Assembly: GCA_015501055.1 (NCBI GenBank)
Contig: JADNYV010000661.1
Coordinates: 1-18,487, forward strand
Reading direction: 5' to 3'
Source of the DNA: Mucidula mucida
Taxonomy: Eukaryota; Basidiomycota; Agaricomycetes; Agaricales; Physalacriaceae
DNA: 18,487 bases
A program made the translations under genes and the position numbers. A model generated the notes under the pieces. The model was not told where the DNA came from. It saw nothing but the letters and a program-made list of their open reading frames with translations, and ran no database searches. How positions within the stretch are numbered: position 1 is the stretch's first letter; each line of letters begins with the position of its first letter. This document shows, piece after piece, positions 10,597 through 18,487 of the stretch.

Positions 10597-10640
10597 TTCC
10601 TCCCACCTACAGCCGTGGACGTTGTTTACTACCCCCTCTC

Positions 10641-11578
10641 ATGTCCCAGCCTCCCGCATACGGCGAGCAGCCGCCTGTAAACCCGGACTCGCGGCCTCTG
10701 CCGCCTGGCTGGGTCACACAATACGACGCAAAGTACGCTCGCCCTCCGCCTCCTTATCGATCACATCACTAACGGTCTTTACTAATCATCAGCTACAAGA
10801 CGTGGTATGTATGTACGATGCAGCCTCTCCTACCGTGCTAATACAGATACAGGTTCTACGTGAACACACACGCCAACCCACCGACGCCCAGCTGGACACA
10901 TCCCCTCGGACCCCCGCCGCCTCCTCCTTCGCAGTTCACACCCCCTTCCGGGCCGCCCCCGCCGGATAACAGGGGATACGACCAGAACCAGGGATATGGC
11001 TATAATGGCCCGCCCCAAGGACAGTACGGCGGCGGCGGCTACAATGGTGGATACCAACAGCCACCTCCACAGCAGGGCTACGGCTACGGCCAGCCTCCAC
11101 CGCAGCAACAGTATGGCGGCGGCGGAGGTTACCCTGGGGCAAGTACGAAAGGTGCGCATATGACCAGACTTCCCGTGCCCAGGCCTCCCTTATGTATTTT
11201 TATAGGTGCAGGAGGTGGTATGTTTGGTGGTCTCTTAGGGAAGCTCGGCGGTGGTAGTAGTGGCGGAGGAGGAGGAGGAGGAGGAGGATATGGACAGCCT
11301 GCATATGGAGGAGGTGGGTATGGTGGTGGATACCAGCAGCAGCCTATGTATGCCCAACAGCCTCCCAAAAAGTCGGGAGGTATGGGTATGGGTGGTGCCC
11401 TAGCCCTTGGTGCTGGTGGTCTCATCGGAGGCGCGCTTATTGCTGATGCGATCAACGACAACGAACAGGATGCATACCAGGAAGGTGAGCAGTATTGTGT
11501 CTATGTATAGTGATGAATCTCACTCTCGTCATAGGATTTGAGGATGGCGGAGGAGGAGATGACTTTGGCGATTTCTAA
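10641..11578 (+). CDS. WW-domain, glycine-rich low-complexity protein, 5 exons
   Basis: Exons are 10641-10732, 10793-10804 (only 12 nt), 10853-11142, 11206-11484 and 11535-11578. The N-terminal WW domain (about residues 19-53) reads LPPGWVTQYDA, then NYKTWFYVNTHA and PSWTHPLG. It keeps both signature Trp residues and the closing Pro; WW domains bind proline-rich peptides. A Pro-rich run follows, then Gly/Tyr/Gln repeats (YGQPPPQQ, GGGYGGGYQQ), which are prion-like low complexity. Next is a Gly-rich hydrophobic segment resembling a glycine zipper (GGALALGAGGLIGGALIADA) and an acidic tail ending GGGGDDFGDF. The third intron's donor is ambiguous: GTACGA at 11143 or GTGCGC at 11152 are both in frame. 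Possible roles are scaffold or membrane-associated protein. No frame breaks were seen. Confidence 0.8.
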
Positions 11579-11994
11579 TCTCATGTTTTCGCACCCATAC
11601 TATCTGTTTACGGTCTCTTTCTCTGGCATTTCCATCCATAACGGCTCTGTTTTTATACTCTTCTCTGTGTCTGTACACGCTCGGAATATGATGTATCAAT
11701 TTGTGTCTTGAATAGAATGTGTTTGAGTCGATGGACTCGAAGATGGGAGCGGCCATCCAAAGTTGGTTAGATGATTTTTACTCAACGTGTCCCGAAATTC
11801 AGCAAAATCTGTAGGTCGAAGCGCAATCGACATTAACGCTTCATTTGACGTAGATCTAGTTGACCAGTCAGATTGACAGTGCCACTCTGGATATCTAGGA
11901 GAAAGGTTGATACACTGAATCATATGTGCGCGTGAATAATAAATAGTAGACGATATAAACGGGGTACATATGAGAGAAAACTGCATTGGGAGTA
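11579..11994. other. 3' flank and intergenic, nothing recognised
   Basis: A/T-rich sequence lies between the WW-domain gene and the possible minus-strand exon. Short ORFs here have no recognisable features. It probably holds the 3' ends of two convergent transcripts. Confidence 0.45.
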
Positions 11995-12252
11995 CTACTG
12001 CCCAAACTTATAATTAAGCCAGAACGCCTCTCTTCCGCTCTGATCCTTCTTCCCAAGCAGACCAGATTTTGCAAGATAACCAACCATTTTCATCATTGCC
12101 TCCACATCAGCGGCAGTGCGAGAAGACAGATCCGTGGGTAATACCATAGTCAAAAAAACTAGTGTGGCGCAACTTGACAGAAATACAGCGCACCAAAAGT
12201 AAGTACTTCTCTCCTGAGATCCATAGAGTGAGGCCCATTGCGTCTGTCGATC
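11995..12252 (-). CDS. Possible terminal exon of an unidentified minus-strand gene (partial)
   Basis: Reading minus-strand from 12252 to the stop at 11995-11997 gives about 85 open codons. The last 50 look like real protein: TDLSSRTAADVEAMMKMVGY followed by LAKSGLLGKKDQSGREAFW and the end LNYKFGQ. Before it lies a hydrophobic stretch, FWCAVFLSSCATLVFLTMVL, which could be one membrane helix or may be intronic. An in-frame stop sits at 12253-12255, so any start must come through splicing or from the internal ATG near 12145. No upstream exons were identified and the family is not recognised. It could be a pseudogene remnant. Confidence 0.33.
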   Translation of the reverse strand, partial: DRQTQWASLYGSQERSTYFWCAVFLSSCATLVFLTMVLPTDLSSRTAADVEAMMKMVGYLAKSGLLGKKDQSGREAFWLNYKFGQ

Positions 12253-12780
12253 TCAAGCGTTGGGAAGCAGCTGGTATACGCTCCAAACTGGTGGCGAGAC
12301 TTTCAAAAGCACGCGTGGTCGGGGAACTTTATACGGGAATGATCCTTCCTAATGTTGCCTGCGGTGTTAGACGATGCTGTCTATGGTTAAGGAGTCAAGG
12401 ACTGGCAGAGCTCAAGCGATTGTTATGAGGAGAACTATCAGAGGCTATACCTATCTCTCATAATTGCGCCGCCAGGTGAGGCTGAGCGCTGAAGCTTCAT
12501 GTTGGACTGATTCAATTTGAGATCCGTTCCTATACTGTAGAGATCCCTCCTAGATGGGCCTTGTGCAAGCTCGTCGTGCAGTGGTCCAATCGAACGTATG
12601 TCATTGTTTTCCATGTACGAGTGGCTATTCGTTGAGCCCATTGTTCATTCGGGGATAACAGAGCAAGCTGACCCACTAGGACTCTACACCGTACAATGAG
12701 TCCACACCTCGAGTCCACGTCCACAGACCGAATGCGGCAAAAGAGTCCAAATCAGGGAACTGTGACTGGCATTCCATTGT
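12253..12780. other. Intergenic, nothing recognised
   Basis: Only short ORFs without domain signatures are seen on either strand, including an 88-codon plus-strand ORF antisense to the possible exon at 11995-12252. It may contain unrecognised upstream exons of that minus-strand gene. Confidence 0.4.
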
Positions 12781-12842
12781 GACAAGTTCGATCATCTGAA
12801 CTTGTCCACAACAGTCACGACGCGAACAAAGAGACGCGTCGT
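12781..12842 (+). promoter_or_regulatory. Two inverted repeats and an ACGCGT element upstream of the FunK1 gene
   Basis: The first inverted repeat has perfect 9-bp arms, gacaagttc (12781-12789) and gaacttgtc (12798-12806), spacer 8. The second has perfect 8-bp arms, acgacgcg (12817-12824) and cgcgtcgt (12835-12842), spacer 10. Within the latter is ACGCGT (12834-12839), which matches the fungal MluI cell-cycle box. Both palindromes sit just upstream of the TATA box, where dimeric regulators commonly bind. Binding itself is inference. Confidence 0.45.
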
Positions 12843-12847
12843 CGCGG

Positions 12848-12854
12848 TATAAAA
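12848..12854 (+). promoter_or_regulatory. TATA box of the FunK1 kinase gene
   Basis: A consensus TATAAAA lies 48 bp upstream of the chosen ATG at 12896. This supports that start and implies a very short 5' leader. Confidence 0.7.
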
Positions 12855-12895
12855 GCGTGAGTTCCCCTTTCTTTCTTTCTAACTACGCTCTCATC

Positions 12896-15558
12896 ATGGC
12901 ACAGCATCAGACCGCGCCCGCCAGATTATACTCGACACCCCGCAGGGCGACTCCAATGTCCCAACCAGGAGCCGCCGCCAGGAAGCTCGAGGAGCAGCGA
13001 CTTTATCTAAAGGAATCCACGACTGGACACACAGTGCAAGTCCCCGCTGAAACATTCCTTGCCCACTACACCAATCTCCTGCACTCTCAGCGAGACACCG
13101 ACAACCTAGTCGCTCACGTTGAGAAAAAGCTCAAGGCAGATGACAGTTTGGGTCGCAATGGCTGGAGTGCAACAAACGTTATAGGTCGTAACGAAGATTC
13201 GGCTTTTAAAGGACTGGCGGGCATTGCAGAGGAGATCCACTCCCATTGCGTAGATTGGAACAAGACGAAGCAGCATCCCAAGCTCCGGCACCGCACGACT
13301 CGTCTCATCTGTCGACCCAACCATACAACGGCTTCCGAGGTTCGCGGGGGATCTATGAAGACGGATGCCCGATTCATCCTCCTCAAGGAGGATAGCAAAG
13401 GAAATGGCACCTTGACAGACATCGATCCCAATCATGTTCCGACGTCGGCGGCTGTCTGTCCTGCTGAATTCAAGACTCGCTCGACCACCGAGCTTCGGAT
13501 AGATGTATGTTTTTTTTTGTCTTTATTTCCAAGACTCAGTTCTAACGTGCTTTATTAGAACGAAAGCAAAGTGCTCGGAGCCGTCGGTCATATTCTTTAC
13601 GCTGACCCGTGTCGGCGCTCTGTGATTGCATTCACCATTGAGGACCATTTGATGCGGTTCTGGTACTTTTCCAGATCGCATATTGCTGTATCTGCTGCAT
13701 TCGATTACCATGCGGTGAGTTGGATTGTATCCGCTTATTCTTCGCTCTCTTACAGTTATCTCAGAATCCTGGGCTCTTCATTCGTTTCGTCATCTTTATG
13801 ACCTTTGCCCCCCTCGAAGATCTTGGATACGATCCCACAGTCAAGCGTGTTCGAGTCGGCGAGGAGTTAAACATTCAGTATCGCTTCACCATCCGCGACA
13901 AAGTGTACCAGACCACCGGAGTCATCTACGAAATGAACCTCGACATTGTTACTCGGGCCACACGGGTATGGGAAGTCGTAGAGCTCGACTCCAACTTTCA
14001 GCCCATCGGTACACACAAGGTTTTGAAGGACGTTTGGCTGTACTTTGACGCGACACCGGAATCGCACATCTACAACGCGATCTTCGCAGCCCTTCGGCAA
14101 TTGGACGAAGATGGCACCGTCGCGGACAGCGAACGTCCTCCTCCATTGCAGCCAGGCTCCTCCTTGGAGGAGGATGCAAAGCACTATTTCATGACCATCG
14201 TTTCAGACTCGGTGGTCTCGATAAATGGCCAGCCGGATGAGGCGAAGGAGCCGCCGGAAGGTTACGTCGAGTTCTGCTATACTGAAGCAGAGGAAAAATT
14301 CGCGATGGAGGCTACCATCGCTGGCACTTCGCGAGGGGAAGTCGATGATTATACGCCTCAGCTGAAGAGGGTCGACAGAGCCCCATATCCGCACAAGAAA
14401 AGGACTCATCGACGCATTGTATTCGACGAAGTGTGCCGCACGCTCTACAAGGTCCTCTCCTACGCCGACTTTACGAAGGGAGTTGCACAGCTCGTCTACG
14501 GTACTGTCTGACCATCTTATCGTTGTCCAGAAAACTAACGGAACTTGTTCGCAGGCCTAGAATACATGCGCTTAGCCGGATTTGTCCATCGCGATATCAG
14601 CCCCGGAAATTGCCTCATTTTCAATGGTCAAACAAAGATCTCCGACCTCGAATACGCCCGCCCGTATGCTGCCCCGGGCCATGGCGCCGCCCCGCTCACG
14701 GTAAGTTCTCCTGCCATGAATTTTGACGTCACTCACGGAGCGTGTTAGGGCACACCCGGATTTATGGCGGTGGAATATCAGTTCGGGGGCCATTTGTTTA
14801 GACCTCAACCCCCTACAACGGACTTCTTCCCTGGGGAGTCACCGCCTCCTACGCCTCCCACGCCTCTTCCATGGTTTAAGTTCAACTTTCTCCATGACCT
14901 CGAGTCCGTTCTCTGGATCTACCTATGGTTCTTACTGGATACCCTCCCTAGAACTTTCACCCCGGTGCAGATTGAACAGCACAAAACTGCTATATTACGC
15001 CTCAATCACATGCTGTTCAATTTCTCGCTGGATGTCTCGGCTCAGCGTCTAGTCTTGATGCAAAATTGCGCAACCGACATGCAGTCTGCGTATGGCGAAA
15101 TCGTCGACGCTCTCACGAAGGTGTATGGCGTAGATTCTAAGCTACCCAAAGCCTTACAATCCTTTAAAACTCTGTCCACGTGTTATCGGATCGTGGAAGC
15201 ATCACAGCCACTTCTTGTAGAGTCGCCACAGGCGACGCACTGGGACCGCAAAGCGTTCCTGCACAAGTTTTATAAAGCCATCCACATTTACCTTATGGAC
15301 GCGCACGATCAGATGAAGGACAAAAGTGATGAAGCGCGGCCGCTCAGCGACAGTCTGCGGGAGGCACAGCACCGAGCTCAGCAGGCAAGACAGGCTGCGC
15401 ACAAGAGGCCTCGGACGTTGGAGGACAATGAGGACTATGTACCTCCTGTTCGGCCAGACGAAGATGAGGACTCGGACTCTACCTCGAATGGGACATCGTC
15501 CCCGACGGAGGAGACCCAAGTTTGTAAGAAGAAGAGGCAGAGAGGCGGTTGGGCTTAG
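12896..15558 (+). CDS. FunK1-type protein kinase, 5 exons
   Basis: Exons 12896-13504, 13559-13714, 13765-14500, 14555-14700 and 14749-15558 give 818 residues in frame. FunK1 kinases are a fungal family expanded in multicellular basidiomycetes. The N-terminal part has the family's pre-kinase region with EFK and an FIRFVIFM/LGYDPTV block. The kinase core shows RVWEVVELD and VLKDVW (Lys near 345), HRDISPGN (catalytic Asp near 513), DLEYA in the DFG position and GTPGFMAVE after it. The usual Gly-rich loop of the family reads TRATRVWEV here, without glycines. The C-terminus is acidic/Ser-rich and ends with KKKRQR, a possible nuclear signal. Introns are 48-54 nt. The second acceptor could be 13755 or 13764; 13764 restores the usual spacing. 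It is convergent with the small kinase gene. Confidence 0.88.
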
Positions 15559-15861
15559 GCTTTGGCAGATTCCCCGAGACTGTTTTCGCTCACACATATA
15601 TATCTTTCTTCTACGTATGTCATCTAGTAGATATGTCATGAGCGCACATTAGAATGCAAGTAGGATTATTTATCAGTCCTTCTTTCTATACAATGCGGTA
15701 GGCTGCCTTAGGATACGTTCAAATGATCAGATGATCAAACAATGAAATGCCAGCCAGAGTTACCCAATTTGGAACCCGCGTGTCGTTTGTGCACAGATAG
15801 AAACCAATGATACCATTAGGACCAATGCAAAATTGTCAGGGCTACCTACAAAATCGAGTTT
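15559..15861. other. Convergent 3' intergenic region
   Basis: About 300 bp separate the stop codons of the FunK1 gene and the minus-strand kinase. It is A/T-rich and should hold both 3' UTRs and polyadenylation sites. No gene or structured element was recognised. Confidence 0.5.
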
Positions 15862-16500
15862 TTAGGCGTCCGGGTTATCGTTCACAAGATCGCCAATATT
15901 CGCAGGCATTCCATCTTTCCCGATGATTTCCCCATTCTCAACATGCTTGCCCTTCAGCAATTTTTCCAACCGCTCCCATTCGACTTGGATGTCCTTGTCT
16001 TGCGCATCAGTGTTCCCCTGTCAAAGTCGATAATGGAAATGCCGCCCGCATCATTGACCAGGATGTTCCATGTTCTCAGATCGCGGTGTAAGACGCCCGC
16101 CGCGTGAATGGAGGACACCGCAGCTCGGATACGGGTTCTGTGAAGTGATCAGAGGGTGGTTATTCAATGAAATCAGATTCTATACTTTTCATCAGCCGTG
16201 AGTTTAGCTCGGCGCCCACCAAGTGGGCCACCATCATTGCTCAAAATCAGTGCACCAGCGCAACGGTGAGCATCCTGATAGAAACCGTACACCCGTGGAA
16301 TACACTTGACATTGGCGCTTTTTAAGTAAGCGTAAACAGAGCACTCGTGTCGTAGTCGACATAAGCGACTGAAAGTTGTCGCTAGCTTCACAACTATCGG
16401 TCCGTGCTTAACATTCGGAATGGTGGCCGCGAATACATCACCCGTTGCACCTGTTCCGAGTATGGGAAGATTTGGGCTGGTATGCACATTGCTATTGCAC
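15862..16500 (-). pseudogene. Small protein kinase-like gene, one frame break, 5' end unresolved
   Basis: The upstream exon (to 16186) encodes a P-loop LGTGATGDVFAA, the Lys in VVKLA, an ECSVYAYL helix, IPRVYGFY and a hinge-like ALILSNDGGPLG. After a 48-nt intron (16138-16185) comes HAAGVLHRDLRTWNILV with catalytic Asp and Asn, then IIDFDRG. These are the expected landmarks of a compact eukaryotic-type kinase of about 210 residues. Just after DFDRG the frame breaks at a CCCC run (16015-16018, plus strand). One extra base would continue as NTDAQDKDIQVEWERLEKLL to the stop at 15862-15864. No in-frame ATG was found before the P-loop, so an upstream exon is missing or the gene is broken. It may be a real gene with an assembly error rather than a true pseudogene. 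Confidence 0.62.
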
Positions 16501-16508
16501 AGGATTTG

Positions 16509-16836
16509 ATGGAACACTATCAGCTCAGTCTAGCGTTGCAGCTCGTTCCTCTACTTACTCCTGGTCTCAAGCGTGCATCTCCAGATCTCAAAGAAGGTTC
16601 CAACAAAAAATCAAAGCGCACAGTGCGGGCCAAATCTGGTGGTAAGGTATGTGCTACAATCATTTGACGTGAAGAAATCCTGATCATCTTCAGCGAACTC
16701 GCGCAACGACTGGTACGTCAAAACAGCAAGGGAAACAACCACGAACCGTAAAAAGGTGAGACGAAACCTTTAGTCCATACCATACATCGAGTAATGCCTT
16801 CACAGTCGTCCGGTGGAAAAACAGCTAAATCAGTAG
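16509..16836 (+). CDS. Small lysine-rich protein, 3 exons, unknown function
   Basis: Exons 16509-16646, 16694-16755 and 16806-16836 are joined through introns of 47 nt (GTATGT..TTCAG) and 50 nt (GTGAGA..CACAG). The product is 76 residues, ending PVEKQLNQ. A short hydrophobic start (ALQLVPLLTPGL) is followed by a highly basic stretch with KRASPDLKEGSNKKSKRTVR, then KQQGKQPRTVK. That composition suggests a nuclear or nucleic-acid-associated protein, but no domain is visible. The frame extends upstream into sequence antisense to the kinase P-loop exon, so the start is uncertain. The model ends before the convergent minus-strand gene, which favours it. Low complexity and small size lower confidence. 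Confidence 0.38.
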
Positions 16837-16886
16837 ACCATGATAAGGCTCGCCACTTTTTGACTAATCACCTTCTGCTAACTGAC

Positions 16887-17765
16887 CTAACCCATGAAGG
16901 TCGTTGCTCTTTCTTCAGGCACAGCTACGCAGATGAATGTTCTCCTTGTCTGTTTCTCTAACGAGTGTATCACTAACTGTTTTGCAGAATCTCGAAACCT
17001 CGTTCTCTCGACACGTTGCGATCGCCATCTACATTCGATTTGGGCTATATAACTCTCCAACACCTTCGATTCTTCTGCAACCCGGGCAAAAGCGCAGGGT
17101 GGCCTACTACCCTCCCACTAGTTATCTCACGCTGGTCTTGAACTCTCGACTCAGGGTTCTGGGCATGACACACATCGAGTAAATCAGACAAGATCAGTGT
17201 TTGCGTCTCGCGATGTCGAATTCCTATATGTAGATAGTTCCCACAGTTGAAGACAATGACCGATGTGTCAGCTCTTACTGTGATTGCCCACGTCTGCAAC
17301 AAAATGTAACCAAAGTATACGAGCTGAAGTCAACTCACTCTTTGAATGTATTGAGCAGGGTTGTCACGCCACTTTTCCTTCCCAAAGGGCTTGACACGAC
17401 CAGGCGAGCAGTAGTCCACGACGGGAGAATCGGTACGTGAACTACGTCGGATGTGGTCATCGCAAGACGGGGCGGCATCAAGCTTAGGAAGAGTCCATAA
17501 TGGGTGAGGGTTATCAGGAGGTCGTGGCACCTTTGGCGTCGAAGACGGATTGGCTGTTGTTGAATTAGCGGTTCAAGGAAATTCCTGTGTCTCTGCGACA
17601 CGGTCCATTTTTGAAGCAGTTCATGCGCAGCTGGACAAAAGAACATGGCAGTAGCGCAGTGAGGATATTCTTTCCGATATCCAGCATTTTAGGTCGCATT
17701 TCTGGATGAAACCGTGTAAGTAGCGAGGCTCCATCGCGCGATAGTTGGCGAAGCGAAGAAGACAT
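16887..17765 (-). CDS. Hypothetical minus-strand protein, at least 4 exons, unknown function
   Basis: Well-supported exons on the minus strand are 17553-17339, 17293-17131 and 17074-16887. They are joined by 45-nt (GTGAGT..TTGCAG) and 56-nt (GTGAGA..TTGCAG) introns with matching phases. The product contains VDYCSPGRVKPFGKEKW, then RADTSVIVFNCGNYLHIGIR and RHRETQTLILSDLLDV, and ends KQTRRTFICVAVPEERATTF-MG. The likely start is MSSSLRQLSRDGASLL at 17765. Joining exon 1 to 17553 is unresolved: a GTTCTT donor at 17644 fits the phase but is weak. The middle block reminds me of unnamed Agaricomycete hypothetical proteins, from memory only. A TATA-like run lies about 95 bp upstream. Confidence 0.55.
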
Positions 17766-17859
17766 GTTCAACAAGGAAGGCGTTGAATGAGTTTTGGTCA
17801 CAAGTATCCAATTGAGAATATCCCATCCAAGTGGGTAAAGATTTCGGCTGCTCGGGGTG

Positions 17860-17868
17860 TATATATAT
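17860..17868 (-). promoter_or_regulatory. TATA-like run upstream of the minus-strand hypothetical gene
   Basis: The alternating TA run tatatatat lies about 95 bp upstream of the proposed ATG at 17765. It is suitable as a TATA element but could be a simple repeat. Confidence 0.35.
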
Positions 17869-18487
17869 GCTAGACGCGAGTTGTGAGCCCACAAAACCAG
17901 CACCCAGTTGGTGTGTCATGGCAATAGGCTCCGCCGAGTTTACATCGTCCGAACTCTGATACTAGTCCTGGGGCCGCCCAAAGAAGTCATCTGGTATTAG
18001 GTGGCGTTTAGAAAAACCACCAAGTTTTGCATGACAACGTTTGCTAGCGCTGTTAGCAGAGGATGATGTAGCACAACGCGCTCAAAACAAGATTCTCGTC
18101 AATGTGAGTGTTGAGAAGTTTTCCGGGGGATACTTAGTCTGGGAGATGCTACACCATGGGTCCATAAGGCGGGGGGTTGAGGTTCATGACCTCGCTTCAG
18201 TGTCGTGGTCATGGAAGATGAAGACCAACCAACCACCCTTGATTGCCGGTACATAATGTTGTATATTCCTCACGCACGGACGAGGGGTGACAGTCACACT
18301 CATTTCAGCAGACTCAGAGAAAAATCATAAATGTGAACCGGCCACAGTTCAATGTGTACCACTGCCGGTGAGGTGACTAGTCTCATAACGCCTCTCCTCA
18401 CACACGCGCTGGAGCTTCGTCGTCCATACCATACATCTTCACTCAGGCAGGAAGGCGAGTTAATAATTGGGACATAAGACAATGACG
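17869..18487. other. Right edge, nothing recognised
   Basis: ORFs of 60-71 codons occur on both strands, without domains, splice support or conserved-looking composition. The region may contain the 5' flank of the minus-strand gene and part of a gene beyond the window. Confidence 0.4.

Noticed and set aside
10325..10969. 214-codon plus-strand ORF as a gene
   Set aside because: It overlaps the TATA box and first exons of the WW-domain gene in another frame and shows no domain.
13715..13755. 41-nt intron in the FunK1 gene using the TACAG acceptor
   Set aside because: It is in frame but very short. The next AG at 13764 gives a 50-nt intron and the family-typical spacing FDYHANPGLFIRF.
17689..17919. 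76-codon minus-strand ORF (MTHQLGAGFVGSQLASS...) as the start of the hypothetical gene
   Set aside because: It spans the TATA-like run and cannot be joined in phase to the downstream exons. The frame starting MSSSLRQ is preferred.

Overview
This window looks like nuclear DNA from a mushroom-forming basidiomycete (Agaricomycetes). The genes are dense and lie on both strands. They are broken by many short introns (about 42-63 nt, one near 168 nt) with GT..AG ends and CTRAY-like branch sites. Two families typical of Agaricomycetes are present: a DUF6535 membrane protein and a FunK1-type protein kinase. No prokaryotic operon, CRISPR array, insertion sequence or intact transposon was seen. All gene models were spliced by eye from the sequence.

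Layout, left to right. A minus-strand gene (61-3218) encodes a PNUTS/Ppn1-like PP1 regulatory subunit: TFIIS-N domain, KTVQW PP1-docking motif and C-terminal CCCH zinc finger. It is divergent from a plus-strand HMG-box gene (3559-4428). About 1.25 kb without a convincing gene follows, then a small two-exon gene of unknown function (5681-5992) and a 39-bp tandem repeat. Next come a 4-exon DUF6535 gene (6380-9597), a degenerate tRNA-Ile(AAU)-like locus (9744-9815), and a WW-domain glycine-rich protein with a 12-nt microexon (10641-11578). The 3' part of an unidentified minus-strand gene may lie at 11995-12252. A TATA-driven FunK1 kinase (12896-15558) follows. It is convergent with a small minus-strand kinase (15862-about 16500). 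The right end holds a small lysine-rich plus-strand gene (16509-16836) and a multi-exon minus-strand hypothetical gene (16887-17765).

The most notable observation is in the 3' half of the PNUTS gene. Domains, splice phases and the terminal zinc finger are all recognisable. The reading frame nevertheless breaks at about seven points, each explained by one base missing from a short homopolymer run. The small kinase at 16 kb shows one break of the same kind. This is either assembly or sequencing error or a recently decayed allele. Anyone using protein predictions from this region should know about it.

The genes do not form one pathway. PNUTS and the HMG protein are general chromatin/transcription factors. 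DUF6535 and FunK1 belong to expanded fungal families of poorly known role. I did not find a clearly new biological system. The least explained loci are 5681-5992, 11995-12252 and 16887-17765.
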